From Gilvirhabdus luticola (GTDB lineage: Bacteria; Bacteroidota; Bacteroidia; Flavobacteriales; Flavobacteriaceae), in the NCBI RefSeq assembly GCF_032583975.1, contig NZ_JAWHTF010000001.1: a stretch of 64,000 bases of DNA. One strand, 5' to 3'. The notes below the pieces were generated by a model that did not search any database, was not told the origin of the DNA, and worked only from the letters and a program-made list of their open reading frames with translations. This document shows positions 34,252 to 43,600 of this stretch, one piece after another. The position numbers were made by a program, and so were the translations under genes. Every line of letters begins with the position of its first letter. Position 1 is the first letter of the stretch.

Positions 34252-34935
34252 ATGAGTAAAAGAGACATTAAGATTCTATTGGTTGATGATGAGCCAGATA
34301 TTTTAGAGATAGTTGGATACAATTTATCTTTAGAAGGCTATCAAATAATTACAGCTACAAATGGTGTTGAGGCTGTTAAAAAAGCTAAAAAAGAGAAACC
34401 GCAGTTAATTATCCTTGATGTTATGATGCCTGAGATGGATGGCATTGAAGCCTGTGAACATATTAGGAATATTCCAGATCTTAAAGAGACTATAATTACA
34501 TTCCTAACGGCTAGAAGTGAAGATTATTCTCAAGTTGCTGGATTTGATGCCGGAGCAGATGATTATATAACAAAACCCATAAAACCTAAAGTTTTAGTGA
34601 GCAAAGTTAAGGCCTTGTTGAGAAGACTAAAAGAAGAAGAAGTAAGCGAAAGTATTGTAAAAATAGGGCAATTAATTATAGACCATGAGGCTTACAAGGT
34701 CATTTTAAAAGGAAAAGAAATTGTGTTACCACGAAAAGAATTTGAATTATTATCTCTTTTGTCTTCTAAGCCTGGAAAAGTATTTAAACGTGACGAAATA
34801 TTAGATAAAGTTTGGGGAAATGAAGTGGTTGTCGGAGGCAGAACTATAGATGTTCATATAAGAAAGTTAAGAGAAAAGATTGGAGACGACTCTTTTAAAA
34901 CAGTTAAAGGAGTTGGATATAAGTTTGTTAGTTAA
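34252..34935 (+). CDS. OmpR/PhoB family response regulator
   Basis: 227 residues. Receiver domain with acidic pair DDE (12-14) and phospho-acceptor Asp56 in LIILDVMMPEMDG, Thr and Lys of TARSEDY and ITKPIKP. The winged-helix output domain (about 130-227) contains RKEFELLSLLSSKPGKVF and GRTIDVHIRKLREKIG. Its stop shares one base with the start of the kinase gene. It probably activates or represses genes in response to the partner kinase; no target is evident. Confidence 0.93.
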   Translation: MSKRDIKILLVDDEPDILEIVGYNLSLEGYQIITATNGVEAVKKAKKEKPQLIILDVMMPEMDGIEACEHIRNIPDLKETIITFLTARSEDYSQVAGFDAGADDYITKPIKPKVLVSKVKALLRRLKEEEVSESIVKIGQLIIDHEAYKVILKGKEIVLPRKEFELLSLLSSKPGKVFKRDEILDKVWGNEVVVGGRTIDVHIRKLREKIGDDSFKTVKGVGYKFVS

Positions 34936-35978
34936 TGTCAGAGAACTTTAAAAAGTCATATAAATTTGCCTTTAAATCATCGTTATTTATTACCATATTT
35001 TTAACGCTCTTCACGAGTGTTTTTTTATACGTCTTTTACACCTTCAATTTTTGGCTACTATTATTATTTGCAGTAGTTTGCTATCTCTTCAGCTTTATTA
35101 TTATTCAATATCGTGTTGAACAGTTTATCTATAAACGCGTAAAAAAAATATATGACGATTTAACTTTGCTTGAGTCAAGCACTTTTACCAAAAGTCAGAT
35201 TACTACAGATATGAAGACTTTAACGCAGGATATTGACAATTTTGCCAAAAACAAAAAGCTAGAAATAGAAGCCCTTAAGATTAGAGAGGAATATAGAAAG
35301 GAATTTATTGGTAATATATCTCACGAATTAAAAACACCGCTATTTACTGTACAAGGTTACATATCTACGCTTATTGATGGCGCTGTTAAAGATAAAAACA
35401 TAAGAAGCAAATATTTAAGAAGAGCAGACAAAGGAGTAGAACGCCTTATCTATATTGTTAAAGATTTAGACATGATTACACAATTAGAATCAGGTACTTT
35501 AAGATTAGATATTGAATCTTTTGATATTGTACAATTAGTTCAAAATGTATTTGACCTTTTAGAGATGAAAGCTGCAAAGAAAAAAATCACTTTGACTTTT
35601 GATATGGATTATAAAAAACCCATAATGGTAAATGGTGATAAAGAAAGATTACAACAAGTGCTTTCTAATTTAATTGTGAACTCTATAAAATATGGGCACG
35701 AAAGAGGAACTACAGAAGTAAGTATTGAGAATCTTATAAAAAATAAAGTAATCGTTAGAGTTACCGATAATGGAGAAGGTATTGCCAAAGAACATTTGCC
35801 GAGATTGTTCGAACGCTTTTATAGAGTAGATAAAAGTGGTTCAAGAAAAGAAGGAGGATCGGGTTTAGGTTTGGCCATTGTGAAACATATTATTGAGGCT
35901 CATGATGAGAAAATTTATATAGAAAGTGAGCTTGGTATTGGTAGTGAATTTTCGTTTACTCTAGAAAAGGCTGAATAA
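34935..35978 (+). CDS. Membrane sensor histidine kinase
   Basis: 347 residues. Two N-terminal helices (about 15-35 and 38-58) with hardly any loop between them, so no sizeable periplasmic sensor domain. A HAMP-less linker leads to the dimerisation helix with phospho-acceptor His130 in GNISHELKTPLFTVQGY, and the ATPase domain (N box VNSIKYG, DNGEGI, GSGLGLAIVKHI). It is similar to PhoR-type kinases. It overlaps the regulator gene by one base and its 3' end overlaps the convergent glycosyltransferase by 18 bases. Confidence 0.92.
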   Translation: MSENFKKSYKFAFKSSLFITIFLTLFTSVFLYVFYTFNFWLLLLFAVVCYLFSFIIIQYRVEQFIYKRVKKIYDDLTLLESSTFTKSQITTDMKTLTQDIDNFAKNKKLEIEALKIREEYRKEFIGNISHELKTPLFTVQGYISTLIDGAVKDKNIRSKYLRRADKGVERLIYIVKDLDMITQLESGTLRLDIESFDIVQLVQNVFDLLEMKAAKKKITLTFDMDYKKPIMVNGDKERLQQVLSNLIVNSIKYGHERGTTEVSIENLIKNKVIVRVTDNGEGIAKEHLPRLFERFYRVDKSGSRKEGGSGLGLAIVKHIIEAHDEKIYIESELGIGSEFSFTLEKAE

Positions 35979-37013
35979 TTCTTTAAAATCGACCTTGTTT
36001 CCAACGTTTATTAGACCTTTATAATAACTTACTTCTTCCAGTTTTTTATTATTAAAATCTTCTTGTTTACAATATGGCGCCAATTTCAGATCCTGTAAAT
36101 ATGAAGCTAAATATTCTTGTTCGTATTGTCCAGGTGTTGGAATAAAAAAGGCTTTTTTACGCAGTTTTGCCAAATCCATAATGGTTGAGTAGCCAGAACG
36201 AGCAATAACCAATTTGCTTTGGTTAATAGTTTTTTCAAGGTCCTTGGTTTCCATAAAATTGCAAATGGTGAATTGACCTTCCTCATTTAAAACCTGATGG
36301 TCATCAACTACACCTTTTACAAATAGTATTTTTCCATCAAAACTATTAAGTTCTTTCATTAATTTATCTTCAAGTAAAGTACGCTGTGGTTCAGGTCCAG
36401 ACAATAAAACCATTATATCATAAACAGAATTTAAGCTTTCTTTTTTCATCCTGCATAAAGGTCCAATATATTTGAGTTTAGTTTTAAGATTAGAGTCATT
36501 TATATGCCCTAAAGAACCGCTTAAATTAAAACTTTTTTTAAAATCTGGAACCCAGCATTCATCAAATTGTTTAATGACGTATTGATGAATTTTTGTAGTT
36601 AACCAAGTTGTTTTACCACTTAAAACATGAAGTTGATGTGTTATATAAACCGATGGTATTTTTGAACTATAAACTCCCAATCTATTATCGGAAATAATTC
36701 CGTTTATATGATGTTCTTCAATAATGTCATTTACTAAATTGTTTTCTTTTTTTATGGCTTTAAGTAGTTGTGGAAATTGTTTTATTAATTTTAATTTAAA
36801 ACATTTCTCGTTTTCTGAATATGAAATATTGTAAGAAGGTAACTCAAGGCATTTTAATTCTGGAAATTCTTTTTTTAGTAATAACAAAGCCATACCATCA
36901 CTAGCTATTATGGGCTCAAAATTATTGTCTATCAATGCATTGATTATTGGAATGCATCGTGTGGCATGACCTAATCCCCAATTTAATGGAGCAACTAAAA
37001 TTCGCTTATTCAT
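35961..37013 (-). CDS. MurG-like glycosyltransferase (GT28-type)
   Basis: 350 residues, GT-B fold. It begins NKRILVAPLNWGLGHATRCIP (21 positions, with the G-x-GH phosphate loop) and ends with GYSTIMDLAKLRKKAFFIP and PGQYEQEYLASYL, characteristic of the MGT/MurG family nucleotide-sugar site. The acceptor is unknown; it is not the murG of the dcw cluster. It converges with the histidine kinase and diverges from trmB. Confidence 0.82.
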   Translation of the reverse strand: MNKRILVAPLNWGLGHATRCIPIINALIDNNFEPIIASDGMALLLLKKEFPELKCLELPSYNISYSENEKCFKLKLIKQFPQLLKAIKKENNLVNDIIEEHHINGIISDNRLGVYSSKIPSVYITHQLHVLSGKTTWLTTKIHQYVIKQFDECWVPDFKKSFNLSGSLGHINDSNLKTKLKYIGPLCRMKKESLNSVYDIMVLLSGPEPQRTLLEDKLMKELNSFDGKILFVKGVVDDHQVLNEEGQFTICNFMETKDLEKTINQSKLVIARSGYSTIMDLAKLRKKAFFIPTPGQYEQEYLASYLQDLKLAPYCKQEDFNNKKLEEVSYYKGLINVGNKVDFKELFSLF

Positions 37014-37062
37014 CTAAATAAAATCAAAGGTAAAGAATAATTAGTGCTCACAGATATTTCCT

Positions 37063-37070
37063 TATTTTTG
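37063..37070 (+). promoter_or_regulatory. Candidate -7 element for trmB
   Basis: TATTTTTG fits TAnnTTTG, 18 bases before the GTG start at 37089. The short leader supports the GTG start. Confidence 0.4.
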
Positions 37071-37088
37071 CCAAAATATTAAAAACTT

Positions 37089-37763
37089 GTGGGAAGCAAA
37101 AACAAACTTAAACGGTTTAAGGAAAACGAAACTTTTGCCAATGTATTTCAACCAACGCGTGAAGAATTGGTCAATCATGATTTTGCATTAAAGGGCAGCT
37201 GGAATACGCAGGTTTTTAAAAACAACAATCCTTTGGTTTTAGAGTTGGGCTGCGGTAAAGGAGAATATTCAGTTGGGCTGGCAAAAAAGTTTCCGGACAG
37301 GAACTTTATAGGTATTGATATCAAAGGAGCCCGTTTTTGGAGAGGCGCAAAGACCTCAATTGAAGAAAACATTCCTAATGTGGCTTTTTTAAGAACTCAA
37401 ATTGAACTCATTGAATATGCTTTTGAAGAAAATGAAGTTGATGAAATCTGGATTACTTTTCCAGATCCTCAAATTAAATATAAACGCACAAAACATAGAT
37501 TAACAAATTCAGATTTTTTAAATAAATACAAAAAAATATTGAGATCGGACGGTGTAATAAATTTAAAAACTGATAGTGAATTTATGCATGGTTATACTCT
37601 GGGATTATTACATGGTTTAGAATATGAGATTTTATATGCCAATCATAATGTTTATAAACAGGAAGGAAGTCCAGAAGAAGTTACAAGTATTCAAACATTT
37701 TATGAGTCTCAATATTTAGAAGAAAACAAACCAATTACTTATATTAGGTTTAAAATAAATTAA
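37089..37763 (+). CDS. trmB: tRNA (guanine-N7-)-methyltransferase
   Basis: 224 residues from GTG 37089. The N-terminus GSKNKLKRFKENETFANVF is the usual Bacteroidota TrmB start, which supports the rare start codon. SAM-binding motif VLELGCGKGEYSVGLA and the catalytic WITFPDPQIKYKRTKHR are present. It methylates G46 in the variable loop of tRNAs. The LysE-family gene starts 2 bases downstream. Confidence 0.93.
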   Translation: MGSKNKLKRFKENETFANVFQPTREELVNHDFALKGSWNTQVFKNNNPLVLELGCGKGEYSVGLAKKFPDRNFIGIDIKGARFWRGAKTSIEENIPNVAFLRTQIELIEYAFEENEVDEIWITFPDPQIKYKRTKHRLTNSDFLNKYKKILRSDGVINLKTDSEFMHGYTLGLLHGLEYEILYANHNVYKQEGSPEEVTSIQTFYESQYLEENKPITYIRFKIN

Positions 37764-37765
37764 CG

Positions 37766-38395
37766 TTGAATATCACTGTCATTTTTTTTGTTGGATTAAT
37801 TATAGCATTTGTTGGGATGATTCCTCCTGGTTTGCTTAATATGACTACTGCAAAAATAAGTTTAAAAGAAGGGTATAGTAGAGGTGTCATATTTTCAATA
37901 GGTGTATGTATTACAGTAATTATCCAAACTATAATAGCAGTAACTTTTGCTAGATATTTAAGCAGACATCCAGATATTATAAATGTTTTAGAACGTGTAG
38001 CTTTGGTTCTTTTTATATTATTGACCATTTATTTTTTCGTATTTGCCAAAAAAGAACCAAAACCTGATATCGAAGAGAATGTAAAAAGTAAACATAGCCG
38101 ATTTTTTTTAGGAATGTTTTTGGCATGTCTGAATGTATTACCGATACCTTACCAGGCGTATATGAGTATTACTTTAGCTGGCTTTGGTTGGCTTACGTTT
38201 GATTACACTAGTGTCTCTTCTTATATTGCAGGAGTAGGTACAGGAACATTTGTAATGCTCTACATTTATATTTTCTTTTTTGATAAGATTAAAGGGAAAT
38301 CGGTTATTACACAAAAAAGCATGAACTATTTTATTGGCACGATTACCGCAATCATTTCTATCGTTACACTTATAAATGTTATTAAAGAATTTTAA
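37766..38395 (+). CDS. LysE family transporter
   Basis: 209 residues with six hydrophobic helices and the motif GMIPPGLLNMTTAKISLKEG near the N-terminus, typical of LysE/RhtB amino acid exporters. The TTG at 37766 is the only start that keeps the first helix complete; the first Met is inside that helix at residue 18. The gene follows trmB by 2 bases and precedes the alkyltransferase-like gene by 3 bases, so the three are probably one transcript. Substrate unknown. Confidence 0.85.
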   Translation: MNITVIFFVGLIIAFVGMIPPGLLNMTTAKISLKEGYSRGVIFSIGVCITVIIQTIIAVTFARYLSRHPDIINVLERVALVLFILLTIYFFVFAKKEPKPDIEENVKSKHSRFFLGMFLACLNVLPIPYQAYMSITLAGFGWLTFDYTSVSSYIAGVGTGTFVMLYIYIFFFDKIKGKSVITQKSMNYFIGTITAIISIVTLINVIKEF

Positions 38396-38398
38396 TTC

Positions 38399-38728
38399 AT
38401 GAAAACCGAAACTATTAATTTTTTTGATAAGGTTTACCAAGTTGCAAAACAGATTCCCTACGGCCGTGTGACAAGTTATGGTGCCATTGCTAACTATCTA
38501 GGAGCAGCGAAGAGTGCAAGAATGGTAGGTTATGCCATGAATGGTTCTGTAGGCAAAGATGTACCTGCACATCGTGTAGTGAATAGGAAAGGTTTGTTAA
38601 CAGGAAAACATCATTTTGAAGGCACCAATCTTATGCAGGAACTGTTGGAAAGCGAAGGCATCAAAATTATCGATAATCAAATTCAAGGTTTTGATAAAGT
38701 GTTTTGGGATCCTTCAAATGAATTATAA
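38399..38728 (+). CDS. Alkyltransferase-like (ATL) DNA-binding protein
   Basis: 109 residues, the size of the MGMT C-terminal domain alone. It has the helix-turn-helix GRVTSYGAIANYLGAAKSAR and the arginine finger, but at the active site it reads PAHRV (56-60): the alkyl-accepting Cys of PCHRV is Ala57. Such ATL proteins bind O6-alkylguanine without removing the alkyl group and direct it to nucleotide excision repair. It ends the trmB-lysE-ATL set. Confidence 0.88.
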   Translation: MKTETINFFDKVYQVAKQIPYGRVTSYGAIANYLGAAKSARMVGYAMNGSVGKDVPAHRVVNRKGLLTGKHHFEGTNLMQELLESEGIKIIDNQIQGFDKVFWDPSNEL

Positions 38729-38791
38729 TAAATCTTAATTTCCGAATAAATCATTTCAATAAAACCTTTTAATATTCTAAACAATTCACTG

Positions 38792-38799
38792 TATATTTG
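38792..38799 (+). promoter_or_regulatory. Candidate -7 element for mrp
   Basis: TATATTTG fits TAnnTTTG, 23 bases before the mrp ATG at 38823. No TTG -33 was found at the expected distance. Confidence 0.45.
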
Positions 38800-38822
38800 T
38801 AGTTTAGAATTATTCTGAATAA

Positions 38823-39962
38823 ATGAAATTAAATAAACAAGACATATTAAAAGCACTTGAAACTATTTCTGCACCTGGTGATGGTCAGAACATGGTAGAA
38901 AGTGGCGCAGTAAAGAATGTAGTGACTTTTGGAGATGAGGTAATAGTTGATATCACCATTACTAATCCAAGTCTACAAGCAAAGAAAAGAGTTGAGGTGG
39001 ACATCATGAAAACTATTCATGACAAGGTTTATGAAAAGGCAAAAATTACAGTGAATGTAAAAGTAGATGCTCCATCAAAACCAAAGCCAAATGTTATAAA
39101 AGGGAAACCAATTCCTGGAATTCAAAATATTGTAGCTGTAGCATCTGGTAAAGGAGGTGTTGGTAAATCTACTGTTACAGCAAATCTTGCAGTTTCATTA
39201 GCAAAAATGGGTTTTAAAGTAGGAATTTTAGATGCAGATATTTATGGACCTTCTATTCCAATTATGTTTGATGTAGAAAATGAAAAACCTCTAGCAGTAA
39301 ATGTCGATGGAAAATCTAAAATGAAGCCTATTGAAAATTATGGGGTAAAAATTTTATCAATTGGGTTTTTTACTAAACCAGATCAAGCGGTTGTGTGGCG
39401 TGGACCAATGGCCTCCAAAGCTCTGAACCAAATGATCTTTGATGCACATTGGGGAGAAATTGATTTTCTTTTGATAGACTTACCTCCAGGCACAGGAGAT
39501 ATTCATTTAAGTATTATGCAATCACTACCTATTACGGGAGCTGTTGTTGTAAGTACTCCGCAAAATGTTGCTTTGGCAGATGCAAAAAAAGGAGTGGCAA
39601 TGTTCCAGCAGGAAAGTATCAGTGTTCCAGTTTTAGGAATTATAGAGAATATGGCGTATTTCACACCAGAAGAATTGCCTGAAAACAAATATTACATTTT
39701 TGGAAAAGAAGGAGCCAAGAATCTTGCAGAAGATTTAAATGTGAACTTTTTAGGCGAAATACCATTGGTGCAAAGTATTAGAGAAGCAGGAGATATTGGA
39801 CGTCCAGCAGCTTTGCAAACAGCAACATTATTAGAAAAAGCTTTTGAAAAATTGACACAGAATGTTGTTCAAGAAGTAGTAAGAAGAAATGAAGATTTAC
39901 CACCTACTGAAGCAATTAAAATTACAACAATGGCAGGATGTTCGGCAATAAAAAAACAATAA
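38823..39962 (+). CDS. Mrp/ApbC family iron-sulfur carrier ATPase
   Basis: 379 residues. An N-terminal MIP18/DUF59 domain (about 1-95) is followed by a ParA-like P-loop ATPase with ASGKGGVGKSTVTANLAVSL (about 107-126), the switch DADIYGPSIP, and IDLPPGTGDIHL. Two Cys pairs seen in Nbp35-type proteins are not obvious; a GCSAIKKQ ending is present. It likely transfers Fe-S clusters to apoproteins. A NifU-domain gene begins right after its stop codon, reinforcing a Fe-S role. It could supply clusters for the nearby PFOR and Nuo proteins. Confidence 0.92.
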   Translation: MKLNKQDILKALETISAPGDGQNMVESGAVKNVVTFGDEVIVDITITNPSLQAKKRVEVDIMKTIHDKVYEKAKITVNVKVDAPSKPKPNVIKGKPIPGIQNIVAVASGKGGVGKSTVTANLAVSLAKMGFKVGILDADIYGPSIPIMFDVENEKPLAVNVDGKSKMKPIENYGVKILSIGFFTKPDQAVVWRGPMASKALNQMIFDAHWGEIDFLLIDLPPGTGDIHLSIMQSLPITGAVVVSTPQNVALADAKKGVAMFQQESISVPVLGIIENMAYFTPEELPENKYYIFGKEGAKNLAEDLNVNFLGEIPLVQSIREAGDIGRPAALQTATLLEKAFEKLTQNVVQEVVRRNEDLPPTEAIKITTMAGCSAIKKQ

Positions 39963-40202
39963 ATGACCACCGAAGAATTAAAATTAAATATTGAAAAGGC
40001 TCTAGATGAGATTAGACCATTCTTGCAAAGCGATGGTGGTGATATTTCATTGCTTTCAATTGAAGATGACAAACTTGTAAAAGTACAACTTCAGGGAGCT
40101 TGTGTGGGATGTACTGTGAATCAAATGACATTGAAGTCTGGTGTAGAAATGACCATTAAAAAGTATGCTCCTCAAATAGAGAAAGTCATAAACATTGAAT
40201 AA
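39963..40202 (+). CDS. NifU C-terminal domain iron-sulfur scaffold protein
   Basis: 79 residues, one NifU domain. CxxC in LQGACVGCTVNQMTLK binds a [4Fe-4S] or [2Fe-2S] cluster as an assembly intermediate. The start codon follows the mrp stop with no gap, so the pair is co-translated or nearly so. Comparable small NifU proteins deliver clusters for assembly of Fe-S enzymes. Direct delivery to the neighbouring ferredoxin and oxidoreductases is a guess from proximity. Confidence 0.93.
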   Translation: MTTEELKLNIEKALDEIRPFLQSDGGDISLLSIEDDKLVKVQLQGACVGCTVNQMTLKSGVEMTIKKYAPQIEKVINIE

Positions 40203-40219
40203 TCAAATCGATAGTCTTA

Positions 40220-40594
40220 TTAAATAATTTTCTCACGTCTTAATAGCGTGTCTAAATTATCTGCAATATTAAAGCAGCTACTAACTTTTTCTACTTCATT
40301 GCAATATACATTATCAGTATTATAAGACTTACATTCAAAATCTGATAAATCTATTTGCTTAAATTTTTTGTTAACTTTCACACATTCATCATATAGACTT
40401 TTAATCGTTTTAAGATTGTCTGTGTCAATTTCATTTTTTAACAGATATCCTCTCAAAAAGTTTTCAATAGCATGTTGAGAGTTTTTACATACCGAATAAG
40501 AAACAATATCTTCATGCGGTCTGTAAAGCTCTTCATTAGCTGCATTTAATTTATGAACAGCTTCTTCAAATAATTTTTTTGCTTTTTTTTCCAT
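40220..40594 (-). CDS. HEPN-domain-like protein, orphan
   Basis: 124 residues, all alpha, with SVCKNSQHAIENFLRGYLLKN and a later helix, resembling the HEPN fold (AxxxxEkxLKAyL pattern). No R-x4-6-H catalytic motif was found, and there is no nucleotidyltransferase (MNT) partner next to it, so it is probably not a classical toxin. It is a small orphan between the NifU gene and nifJ. Function unknown; the fold assignment is moderate. Confidence 0.6.
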   Translation of the reverse strand: MEKKAKKLFEEAVHKLNAANEELYRPHEDIVSYSVCKNSQHAIENFLRGYLLKNEIDTDNLKTIKSLYDECVKVNKKFKQIDLSDFECKSYNTDNVYCNEVEKVSSCFNIADNLDTLLRREKII

Positions 40595-40627
40595 TTTAAA
40601 TTTATTTATAGGTTAGCAATTAAAAGC

Positions 40628-40662
40628 AAAACATCTGTTTCTATTTAGAAACAGATGTTTTT
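40628..40662 (-). terminator. Terminator of nifJ
   Basis: A 15-bp stem (AAAACATCTGTTTCT with its complement) and an ATTT loop, followed on the minus strand by a T-rich tail. It lies 11 bases after the nifJ stop codon (complementary to 40673-40675). It could also stop readthrough into the HEPN gene. Confidence 0.85.
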
Positions 40663-40672
40663 AATGATCTAT

Positions 40673-43600
40673 TTACATATCTCTATAAAGTTCTAAACGT
40701 TCCCATTTAGAATCTACTTCAATTTGTGCTTGTTCCAGAAGCTTTTGACCTAGTTCTTTATTGTCTTTAACAACTCTGGTAAAACGTGTTTCATTATACA
40801 TAAAATCACTTAATGGTAAAGTAGGTGACTTAGAATCTAGTTTAAATCTTTTTCCTTTAGGCTTTGAAGGATCAAATCTAAATAATGGCCAATAACCAGA
40901 ATCAACCGCTTTTTCTTGCTGTAAAGCTCCATCTTTTAAATCGTAACCATGCTCGCCACAATGTGAATAAGCAATGATTATTGAAGGACCAGGATATTCA
41001 GCCGCCTCTTCTATAGCTTTTAGAGTCTGTAAATCTTTAGCGCCTATTGCAACTTGAGCCACGTATACATTCTCGTATGAAATTGCTTGTAGAGCTAAAC
41101 TTTTTTTGTTAGTACGCTTTCCAGAAACAGAAAATTTTGCACTTGCTCCTAATGGTGTAGCTTTAGAGGTTTGTCCGCCAGTATTGGAATATACTTCTGT
41201 GTCTAAAACCATTATATTTATGTCTTCACCAGATGCCAATACATGATCTACGCCACCATACCCTATGTCATAAGCCCAACCATCACCTCCAAGAATCCAA
41301 ACATTCTTTTTACGAAGGTATTCGGTTAATTGTAAAAGTTTTTTTGAAGCATCATTATCTATTTTCACCAATTTGCTTTTTACTTTTTCAATATTTTTAA
41401 AATTTTCTGCTTTCTCTGTCTCCGTTTTTTCAGGATTATTTAAGATAGCTTCAACCAGATCAACTCCTATTTCAGTCTCCAAAGATTTTAATAAACTAAT
41501 TGCTATTTCTTGTTTTTTAGTTAATGCAAGCTTCATGCCCAGACCAAATTCAGCATTGTCTTCAAATAGTGAATTTGCCCACGCTGGACCTCTTCCGAAG
41601 GAATTAGTTTTATAAGGAGTAGTTGGTAAATTTCCTCCATAAATCGAAGAACAACCTGTTGCATTAGCTATTAAAATACTATCTCCGAAAAGTTGTGTTA
41701 ATAATTTAATATATGGCGTTTCTCCACAACCAGAGCATGCTCCAGAAAATTCGAACAATGGTTCTAAAAATTGCGAACCTTTAATATTTGTGATTTGTAA
41801 TTCTGTTCTATTGTAATTTGGTAAATTTATGAAGTAATCCCAATTCTCATTTTCTTCTTTTTCAACGGTAAGTTTATTATGCATGTTTATTGCTTTGAAT
41901 TCAGGATTATCGTTGCTTACAGCTGGACAGACTGCAACACATAAATCGCAACCTGTACAGTCTTGAGGAGATACCTGTAATACATAAGACTCATTTTCTT
42001 TATCAAAAGGTCTGCCTTTTGCAGGCACAGTTTTCAAGGATACTGGCTTGTTGTTTAATCCTTTATTAGACACAACTTTGGCTCTTATTGCTGCATGCGG
42101 ACAAATGACAACACACTTATTACATTGTGTACAGATATCTTCTCCATCCCAAACAGGAATAAAATCTGCGATTCCTCGTTTTTCAAATTGTGTAGTTCCT
42201 GTAGGGAATGTACCATCCACAGGAAAAGCACTTACAGGAAGTTCATCTCCTCTACCTGCAAGTATTTTACCAAGAATTTCTTTCACAAATGGATCAGCAT
42301 TACCCGTCATCATTGGTTTTAGTTCATTATCACTTGTAATATGTTTTGGATAATCTACCTTTTGAAGGTTTGCGAGTGAATTATCAACTGCGTTAAAGTT
42401 CATTTGTACAACCTTTTCTCCCTTATGGGAATAAGATTTTACAATAGCTGCTTTAATTTTTTCAATGGCTTCATCTTTTGGTAATACACCCGAAATAGCA
42501 AAGAAACAGGTTTGTAATATTGTATTTGTGCGTTTACCTAAATTCGATTCATGAGCAACTTTTGAAGCATCAATTACATAAAACTCCACTTCATTTTTAA
42601 TGATTTCATCTTGCATTAATTTTGGAAGTTTATCCCATATTTCAAACTTATTATATGGAGAATTCAATAAGAAAGTTCCTCCTTTTTTAACATGTTTTAA
42701 AATATCATATTTTTCAATAAAATTATATTGATGACAGGCTACAAAATTTGCTTTATGAATTAAATATGTAGAATATATTGGTTTTGGTCCAAAGCGTAAG
42801 TGTGAAACTGTTTGCGCTCCCGCTTTTTTTGAGTCGTATACAAAATACCCTTGTACATAGTTATCTGTAGTTTCCCCAATTATTTTAATAGAATTTTTGT
42901 TTGCACCTACAGTTCCATCCGAACCTAACCCGAAGAACATACAGTTAAAAGTGTTTTTGGCGGTTCTAAATCTTTCACCTATTTCTAAACTTGAATGAGT
43001 TACATCATCTACTATACCAATAGTAAAGTGATTTTTAGGTTGAGGTTTATTGAGCTCATCAAATACTGCTTTAACCATGGCTGGATCAAATTCTTTGGAA
43101 CTCAAACCATAACGACCACCAATTATTTTAGGCATATCTCTATTACTTTCTGTAAGCGCTGTAATAACATCTTGATATAGAGGCTCGCCTAAACTTCCGG
43201 GCTCCTTTGTTCTATCCAATACAGCAACTTTATTGACACTATTTGGTAGTGCGTCTACAAAATGACTAATAGAGAATGGTCGAAATAGTCGAACTATAAT
43301 GGCTCCAACTTTTTCTCCATTTTTGACCATTGCTTCAACAGTTTCTATTACAGGGCCTTGACCAGAACCCATAATTACTATTACACGTTCTGCTTCTGGA
43401 TGACCTATATAATAAAATAGACTATACTTCCGGCCAGTATGTTTATAAAACTCATCCATTGTATCTTGGACAATGCCAGGTACTTTTTGATAGAATGAAT
43501 TGGCAGCTTCTCTTGCTTGAAAGAATACATCTGGATTTTGTGATGTACCTCGAACTACAGGATGATCCGGATCTAAAGAACGCTTCCTATGTTGAAGAAT

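Noticed and set aside
40220..40594. HEPN/MNT toxin-antitoxin pair
   Set aside because: No MNT partner is adjacent and no catalytic R-x4-6-H motif was found.
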